Of a stretch of DNA of 60,301 bases, positions 55,867-60,301 are shown in pieces. Numbering within the stretch: position 1 is the first letter of the stretch; the number at the start of each line of letters is the position of its first letter. This DNA comes from SAR324 cluster bacterium (GTDB lineage Bacteria > SAR324 > JACQKK01): contig JACZRV010000007.1 of the NCBI GenBank assembly GCA_022574555.1, forward strand, positions 1 through 60,301, written 5' to 3'. Position numbers and translations under genes: made by a program. The notes under the pieces are model-generated. The model was not told the DNA's origin. It was given only the letters and a program-made list of their open reading frames with translations, and ran no database searches.

Positions 55867-56922
55867 TCAACCCTTGACCGCATAGAAGAGGTTGACGTGA
55901 CTCTTGATGGGGAGCGGGCGGAACTCGGAGAATCCGGCCGACCGTAACAGGGCCTCGGTGCGTGCCGGGCCCAGGCAGGTGCCCAGCCCCGGCCCGCCAT
56001 TGGCCAGGGACTGGGTCATGCAGTGGAACACGCTAAAGCCGTAAAATAATGTCGCGATCGGATTGCGGTTGTTTTCCAGTTCATCGGCTACCTTGGGCTC
56101 GATGACGAAAAGCGTACCGCCGGGCTGGAGCCGGTCACGGATGCGGCCCAGGGTGGCCTCCGGCTCGGCGAAATCGTGGATGCAGTCGCAGGCGGTGATC
56201 AGGTCGAAGCGATCGCCCGCGGGAAGGGCATCCAACGTTCCCGCGACAAACGAGACCTGGCTGGCGACGCCTTCTGCCTGGGCGGATTCCTGGGCCCGGG
56301 CGATGGATGCGGCATGGGTATCGACGCCCACGAAGGAGGCCGAGGGAAAGGCCTTGGCCAAGGTGATGGAGACCTTTCCCACACCACAGCCTACGTCCAG
56401 CGCCCTACCGCCGTTGGAAAGCGCGGCCACGGCTTCGGGAATTTCCTCTAGCCAAGGGTGCACCAGGCGGTGCTCGTAGGCGCCCCGGTTGATGAGGTCC
56501 AAGGCAACCAAATTCTCCTCCGGGAAATCGTCGAAGCGCACGCCGCCGCCTTCCCGGAAGGAGCGTGCCACCTTCGGCGCGACGCTCAGCATGGCCGGCA
56601 TCGCGTAATACAGCCCGCCCACGAAGTGGTCCGTCCCCTCCGAGGCCAGCAGATAGGCGTGTTCCTCGGGCAGCGTGTAGGTAAGCCCGTCCGGATCGTA
56701 ATCGAGGTAGCCGGCAGAGACCATGCCCGCCAGCCATTCCTCCACATATCGCGGCTGCAGCCCCGACGCCTCGACCACCTGATCCAGGGTCATGGCGCCC
56801 TTGCCGGCCATGGTGCTGAACAATCCGGTCTTCACGCCGAGATAGGCGAGCCCGGCGGTCATGGTGCCCGCCAGGTCCTTGAAGACCTGCTCGGCAAATT
56901 GACTGACCTTTGACTTGTCCAT
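55867..56922 (-). CDS. class I SAM-dependent methyltransferase with N-terminal wHTH
   Basis: The start at 56922 follows GAAGGAG and gives 351 aa. The N-terminal part (about 20-100) is a winged-helix dimerisation domain (LDQVVEASGLQPRYVEEWLAG). The SAM domain begins with ALDVGCGVGKVSITLA and shows VGVDTH and ACDCIHDF. This matches small-molecule O- or C-methyltransferases of the two-domain group. The substrate is unknown. Divergent from the thioesterase gene, with a 13-bp tandem repeat between them. Confidence 0.88.
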   Translation of the reverse strand: MDKSKVSQFAEQVFKDLAGTMTAGLAYLGVKTGLFSTMAGKGAMTLDQVVEASGLQPRYVEEWLAGMVSAGYLDYDPDGLTYTLPEEHAYLLASEGTDHFVGGLYYAMPAMLSVAPKVARSFREGGGVRFDDFPEENLVALDLINRGAYEHRLVHPWLEEIPEAVAALSNGGRALDVGCGVGKVSITLAKAFPSASFVGVDTHAASIARAQESAQAEGVASQVSFVAGTLDALPAGDRFDLITACDCIHDFAEPEATLGRIRDRLQPGGTLFVIEPKVADELENNRNPIATLFYGFSVFHCMTQSLANGGPGLGTCLGPARTEALLRSAGFSEFRPLPIKSHVNLFYAVKG

Positions 56923-57022
56923 AGGATGGCTCCTTCGCGGTGATGTTTGCCGTGCGCGCCGCCTGGCCAGCAGTCGGGCGATCGGCCCGGCCGGCACGCG
57001 CCCGGGTTGATGCCGGGTTCGC

Positions 57023-57074
57023 GGGCCGGGTATCTGGGCCGGGTATCTGGGCCGGGTATCTGGGCCGCATATCT
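57023..57074. repeat. 13-bp tandem repeat, four copies
   Basis: GGGCCGGGTATCT is repeated at 57023, 57036 and 57049, with a fourth variant GGGCCGCATATCT at 57062. It lies in the divergent promoter region of the methyltransferase and thioesterase genes. Confidence 0.94.
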
Positions 57075-57147
57075 GGATCGGGCCGTTTGGCCCCCTGCAA
57101 AGCTTATCCGAACATTGCTTTTCAGAACATAACGGAGGTGCCGCCGG

Positions 57148-57573
57148 GTGTCGAAGAATTTTTCCCTCGACTTCGAGGTGCGCGATTACGAGCTGGATAT
57201 GTACGGTGTGGTCAACAACGCGGTTTACTCCAAATACCTGGAGCACGCCCGCCACAGCCTACTCAATACCGTAGGGATCAACCCGGCTCGCATGACCCGC
57301 GATGGGCAAGCGTTGACCCTGTCCGAGATATCTCTGCGCTTTCGCTCACCCCTGCGGTCGGGGCAGCGCTTCCGCGTGGATGTCTCGGTGGAGAAGCTCG
57401 CCGGCGCAAGGTTCGTGATGACTCAAACGATCGTGCGTTTGCCCGGCCTGGAATTGGTATTGGAAGCCCGAGTCACGGCGGTCTTCATCGACGAGCGGGG
57501 CCGCCCCCAGCGCATCCGGGCCGACATCCACCAAGCCCTGGCCCCCTACCTGGCCTCTACCGGTGATGGGTGA
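57148..57573 (+). CDS. 4HBT-family acyl-CoA thioesterase
   Basis: The 141-aa hot-dog protein starts at a GTG after GGAGGTG. It shows the YbgC-like active-site region VRDYELDMYGVVNN with the catalytic Asp, then KYLEHARHSLL and the TLSEISLRFRSPL strand. It should hydrolyse acyl-CoA esters. Its last 244 bases recur almost unchanged at 58932-59175. Confidence 0.88.
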   Translation: MSKNFSLDFEVRDYELDMYGVVNNAVYSKYLEHARHSLLNTVGINPARMTRDGQALTLSEISLRFRSPLRSGQRFRVDVSVEKLAGARFVMTQTIVRLPGLELVLEARVTAVFIDERGRPQRIRADIHQALAPYLASTGDG

Positions 57574-57574
57574 G
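57331..57574. repeat. 244-bp direct repeat, copy 1 (in the thioesterase gene)
   Basis: Matches 58932-59175 base for base except one T/C difference (57342). It covers the last 81 codons and the stop of the thioesterase gene. Confidence 0.95.
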
Positions 57575-57807
57575 TGCGCTTATTCCCTGGCCCTCACTAC
57601 CCAATTTACCTCACCCTGTCACGCCGAGGGGGTCGACCCCGAGACTCGCTACGAGCGCCGCAATTACCGCTTCATTGCCGGCACGAAAAAAAAACGCCCT
57701 GTCGGCCAAAGCCTCGTGAGGTGCTGTGGGAGTGCAGGTTGCAGAACCCCGCGCGATAGAAAATCCGTTTATTCTGGAACCGGGAGGCGGAAGGCGTGGG
57801 GTTGCCT

Positions 57808-58500
57808 TCAAACGGGCTGAAGGCTCTGGGGCCGCACCTCGCGGATGGCAAGTGTCCCCAATAGAGTAGTCAAGTGCTGACTGTGTCGCCCACCACGGTT
57901 GACCTTGAACTCCAACCCGACCGTCTTGTTATCGTAGGCCCGGGGTATCACGAGGTCTAGGCGTACCCGCAACTGCTCGCCAACCGTGATCATCCCCTCC
58001 CACAACCTCCGATTCAGCCTGAAGGCGTTCATCACCAGTCTTGGTTCCGCGTCAACCCGGCAGCCCGCGGCCGAAAGATCCAAGATGGAAAATGAATCTT
58101 TGAGGGCGGGCAGGTCGAGGTGAATATTGGTGAAGCGGCGGGTGTTAAAGCGGTCACTGGTGCGCCGCGCGGGATAAGCCAATCCGGAGGGTTTCTTGCA
58201 GACGAACGCCTCGGTGCCGTTGCGGAGATTGAGTTGAAGAACCGTGATCTCCATTCGCACCTCAAACTGTTTTTCCCATGGAATTCTGAAGCGGGCGATT
58301 TCCCCTGTACTCATAGAGACCTCCAGCCCCTCTGGCTTGCCGACAAGTACCACGGCATCCTTAACAAGCAATCCGGTATTGAATCGGACCATGGCGGAGT
58401 CGATTTCCATCCGCACCGCTTGCCGTCCGTCAGACAGTCTCATCAACACGGGTCCAACCGCAGGGGCTTGCTCCCGCGGCCGCTTCGTAAATCCAAACAT
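57808..58500 (-). CDS. PilZ-domain protein, YcgR-like (paralog 2)
   Basis: The 230-aa protein is a paralog of the one at 11602. The c-di-GMP motifs are complete: RxxxR at R113-R117 (RTSDRFNTRRF) and DxSxxG at D141-G146 (DLSAAG). The tail VIPRAYDNKTVGLEF lies at 184-198. GAGGGA precedes the ATG. It lies between the thioesterase gene and its chimeric copy, so the 244-bp repeats flank it and could delete or duplicate it. Confidence 0.82.
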   Translation of the reverse strand: MFGFTKRPREQAPAVGPVLMRLSDGRQAVRMEIDSAMVRFNTGLLVKDAVVLVGKPEGLEVSMSTGEIARFRIPWEKQFEVRMEITVLQLNLRNGTEAFVCKKPSGLAYPARRTSDRFNTRRFTNIHLDLPALKDSFSILDLSAAGCRVDAEPRLVMNAFRLNRRLWEGMITVGEQLRVRLDLVIPRAYDNKTVGLEFKVNRGGRHSQHLTTLLGTLAIREVRPQSLQPV

Positions 58501-58841
58501 TACTTGAGTCCCTCAAGAAACTTTATCCTCAACCCTTGGGCAGTATTCTTCGCTGGAAAAATCATGCGGCTTCAGCCTCGGCCCGTCGGGATCATGGCCC
58601 ACTGCGGTGTGGCGGAATCTGCACCTCGCTATGGTAAGCGGGGTACCGGGCCGCCTTCGCGCATCTCGGCTCCCGGCGGCGCATTTACGGGCGCGGATTC
58701 GATCGGCTGCAACCATGGGCCGATAAGCCACATCCTGCACCGGAAAAAAACGAGAGCTGCGGCGTGGAAGCTGCCATCCCTGGTAATGCAATGGGCGTGC
58801 TTTTTTTCCGCCAAGGTGGAATTCAGACCAAAAGGAGACTG
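58501..58841. other. intergenic region
   Basis: About 340 bases with no supported gene, between the divergent PilZ gene and the thioesterase-like remnant. The promoter of the PilZ gene should lie here. Confidence 0.35.
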
Positions 58842-59174
58842 AATCACTGGGCTAGCCGGAAATTCGAAATTGACAGTAGCGAACCGGTGCGCGTCGCCCG
58901 CGAAGGGCAATCGTGGGCCATGGCCGAGATTTCTCTGCGCTTCCGCTCACCCCTGCGGTCGGGGCAGCGCTTCCGCGTGGATGTCTCGGTGGAGAAGCTC
59001 GCCGGCGCAAGGTTCGTGATGACTCAAACGATCGTGCGTTTGCCCGGCCTGGAATTGGTATTGGAAGCCCGAGTCACGGCGGTCTTCATCGACGAGCGGG
59101 GCCGCCCCCAGCGCATCCGGGCCGACATCCACCAAGCCCTGGCCCCCTACCTGGCCTCTACCGGTGATGGGTGA
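58842..59174 (+). pseudogene. chimeric, N-terminally truncated thioesterase copy
   Basis: The last 81 codons equal the intact thioesterase at 57148-57573. The 50 bases just before (58882-58931) align without gaps at roughly 70% identity, for example VAREGQSWAMAEIS against MTRDGQALTLSEIS. Further upstream only scattered residues match (NHWAS against EHARH). The N-terminal strand with the catalytic Asp is gone and no start codon with a ribosome site is found. This looks like an old divergent paralog whose 3' end was overwritten by gene conversion. Confidence 0.8.
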
Positions 59175-59175
59175 G
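58932..59175. repeat. 244-bp direct repeat, copy 2
   Basis: Second copy of the block at 57331-57574, same orientation, 1601 bases away, one mismatch. The match ends one base after the stop codon. Confidence 0.95.
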
Positions 59176-59221
59176 GGGGTTATTCCTTCAGTTCATCGAA
59201 AGGGGTGACCCGGTTCTTGTG

Positions 59222-59252
59222 GGGCAGGCACCGTCACCTGGGTCTGCTATGG
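59222..59252. repeat. 31-bp direct repeat, left copy, beside HigBA
   Basis: Begins GGGCAGGCACC and ends CTGCTATGG; 27 of 31 positions match 60101-60131. GCAGGC and the later GTCTGC can form a hairpin, so the element is REP-like as well. Confidence 0.88.
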
Positions 59253-59373
59253 GTGTTTGACACTACCGGCTGCTGGGCGGTTCTCAAGACCGTCATGCGG
59301 GACAAGCGTACCGCGTGATTCCCGACGACGTAGCGGTTCCCCAGCAAAAAATTCTCACAAATCATTGGTATTA

Positions 59374-59401
59374 TTGCATTTTTCTCCTGACTTGCGATAA
59401 T
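59374..59401 (+). promoter_or_regulatory. likely promoter of the HigBA pair
   Basis: TTGCAT and GATAAT are separated by 16 bases, 20 bases before the toxin ATG. The region is AT-rich compared with its surroundings. Confidence 0.6.
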
Positions 59402-59421
59402 TTATACGCTACGATACAGGT

Positions 59422-59763
59422 ATGAATACGCAACAATATGAGATAGTATATTATGGTGGCCCGGATGGGCGACGCCCATTCACAGATTGGCTGGATTCGA
59501 TTCGAGACGCGGCAACTTACCGGCGGATTCTGGCTCGTATCGATCGATTCGAGGCCGGCAACTTGGGCGACCACAAACCACTGAAAAATGCTCCTGGTGT
59601 TTGGGAAGCACGATTGGCCTTCGGACCCGGCTATCGCATCTATTTCGCGAAAGAAGGGCAGACCATCATCCTCCTACTCTGCGGCGGGGACAAGGGATCG
59701 CAAGAGAAGGACATCCGCCAAGCATCCAAATTTTACGAAAACTTCCAAGCGGATAGGAGATGA
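59422..59763 (+). CDS. HigB/RelE-type addiction-module toxin
   Basis: The 113-aa protein matches the Gp49-like killer group: FTDWLDSIRDAATYRRILARIDRFEAGNLGD, then WEARLAFGPGYRIYFAKEGQTIILLLCGGDKGSQEKDI. It should be a ribosome-linked mRNA nuclease. The gene overlaps the antitoxin gene by 4 bases. AT content is higher than in the neighbours. Confidence 0.92.
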   Translation: MNTQQYEIVYYGGPDGRRPFTDWLDSIRDAATYRRILARIDRFEAGNLGDHKPLKNAPGVWEARLAFGPGYRIYFAKEGQTIILLLCGGDKGSQEKDIRQASKFYENFQADRR

Positions 59764-60089
59764 AAATGCCAACGCATAAATGGCGAGACTACGTGATCGA
59801 GCGGATGCGGGCACACCCGGAGGATATCCCCGGATACCTGAACGCTTGCATGGATGAGGGAGAGGCGACCTTTTTGATTGGCTTGAAAACCGTTATTGCA
59901 TCGAGGTTCGGCGGGCCGACCGGCTTGTCTCGGAAGATCGACCTGCACCGCGTTACGATTCAGAATATGCTATCGGATCATGGAAACCCCCGGCTCGACA
60001 GCTTGGGAAAGGTGCTGGGGGCGTTGGGAATGAAGCTGATGGTAGGTCCTATGGACGAGAGCGCAAGCAAAGATGTAGCCGTGGATTGA
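59760..60089 (+). CDS. HigA-type antidote (HTH antitoxin)
   Basis: The 109-aa protein has a central Xre-like HTH (GLKTVIASRFGGPTGLSRKIDL, then NMLSDHGNPRLDSLGKVLGALGMKL), as in the addiction-module antidote family. It neutralises the toxin and represses the operon. Translation may begin at 59760 (overlapping the toxin stop) or at 59766 (MPTHKW), which has AGGAG better placed. Confidence 0.92.
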   Translation: MKMPTHKWRDYVIERMRAHPEDIPGYLNACMDEGEATFLIGLKTVIASRFGGPTGLSRKIDLHRVTIQNMLSDHGNPRLDSLGKVLGALGMKLMVGPMDESASKDVAVD

Positions 60090-60100
60090 ATAAATCGCAA

Positions 60101-60131
60101 GGGCAGGCACCACTACCTGGGCCTGCTATGG
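60101..60131. repeat. 31-bp direct repeat, right copy
   Basis: Same orientation as 59222-59252, four differences. Here GCAGGC and GCCTGC form a perfect stem. It begins 11 bases after the antitoxin stop. Confidence 0.88.
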
Positions 60132-60155
60132 CGGCCGCGTGATCCGGCTCATGGC

Positions 60156-60301
60156 CTACTCCTCCACTCCTGATAAATCAAATAATGACTCTGGCTCTAG
60201 CTCAAATTTATCGAGTAACCCCTCGATGGGCGCCTTCTCCACGCATATCTGTTCGCGTGTGTAGCCGCTCTTTCCGTTGGGCATCACAGTTGATTCATCG
60301 A
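60156..60301 (-). CDS. short or partial CDS at the window end
   Basis: Forty-seven sense codons are open from the edge to a TAG at 60156-60158. The product reads PNGKSGYTREQICVEKAP, then LLDKFELEPESLFDLSGVEE, acidic at the end. A Met lies six codons in, so the gene could begin in the window or outside it. I do not recognise it; its size and acidity would suit a small antitoxin. Confidence 0.45.
   Translation of the reverse strand, partial: DESTVMPNGKSGYTREQICVEKAPIEGLLDKFELEPESLFDLSGVEE

Overview
This is a GC-rich stretch of chromosome from a Gram-negative, respiring bacterium. It carries Tat-exported periplasmic proteins, a lipoprotein, heme A synthesis genes for an aa3-type oxidase, a split F1Fo ATP synthase operon with b and b' subunits, SMC, type I glutamine synthetase with PII, and SoxYZ with flavocytochrome-c-sulfide-dehydrogenase-like flavoproteins. 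The gene set suggests a sulfur-oxidising or facultatively autotrophic proteobacterium or a nearby phylum, but the sequence alone does not fix the taxon. No rRNA, phage, IS element or CRISPR array was seen; one tRNA (Pro, anticodon GGG) is present.

Layout. 1-4.4 kb: a divergent nucleotidyl-cyclase-like protein, malic enzyme MaeB and a hypothetical gene. 4.6-9.5 kb (minus strand): a ctaA-cyoE-ABC exporter-DUF420-HAD cluster for heme A and oxidase assembly. 9.8-14.5 kb: a lipoprotein, a DMT permease, a PilZ protein, an extradiol-dioxygenase-like enzyme and a Cys-rich exported protein. 14.9-19.2 kb: soxY, soxZ and two paralogous Tat-exported FCSD-type flavoproteins. 19.5-26 kb (minus): a merR-DJ-1-icmF set, an orphan HicB and a Phd/ParE pair. 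26.2-31.6 kb (minus): atpF'-F-H-A-G-D with no atpC next to it. 32-41.3 kb: fmdB, ispF, a HEAT-repeat protein, a CsgG-CsgG-SUMF1 fusion, smc, glnA and glnB. 41.5-49.1 kb: a degenerate Xer-like recombinase, a cyclase-family hydrolase, a YgiT/DUF4258 pair, tRNA-Pro, trpS with a deoxyhypusine-synthase-like gene, a DsbA-like protein and HU/IHF. 49.8-54.8 kb: a receiver-adenylate cyclase converging on a seven-PAS hybrid histidine kinase. 55-60.3 kb: a membrane protein, a methyltransferase, a thioesterase with a chimeric second copy, a second PilZ protein and a HigBA pair.

Three themes stand out. (1) Second-messenger and sensory genes: a REC-cyclase, a cyclase-like protein, two paralogous PilZ proteins with intact c-di-GMP motifs, and a seven-PAS kinase. 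(2) Sulfur oxidation: soxYZ with twin flavoproteins but no c-type cytochrome gene nearby. (3) Local DNA plasticity: two unrelated toxin-antitoxin pairs are each bracketed by their own 31-33 bp direct repeat, another TA pair sits where atpC would be expected, a 244-bp near-identical direct repeat makes a chimeric thioesterase pseudogene, and at least nine short tandem duplications of 11-17 bp units lie at gene boundaries.
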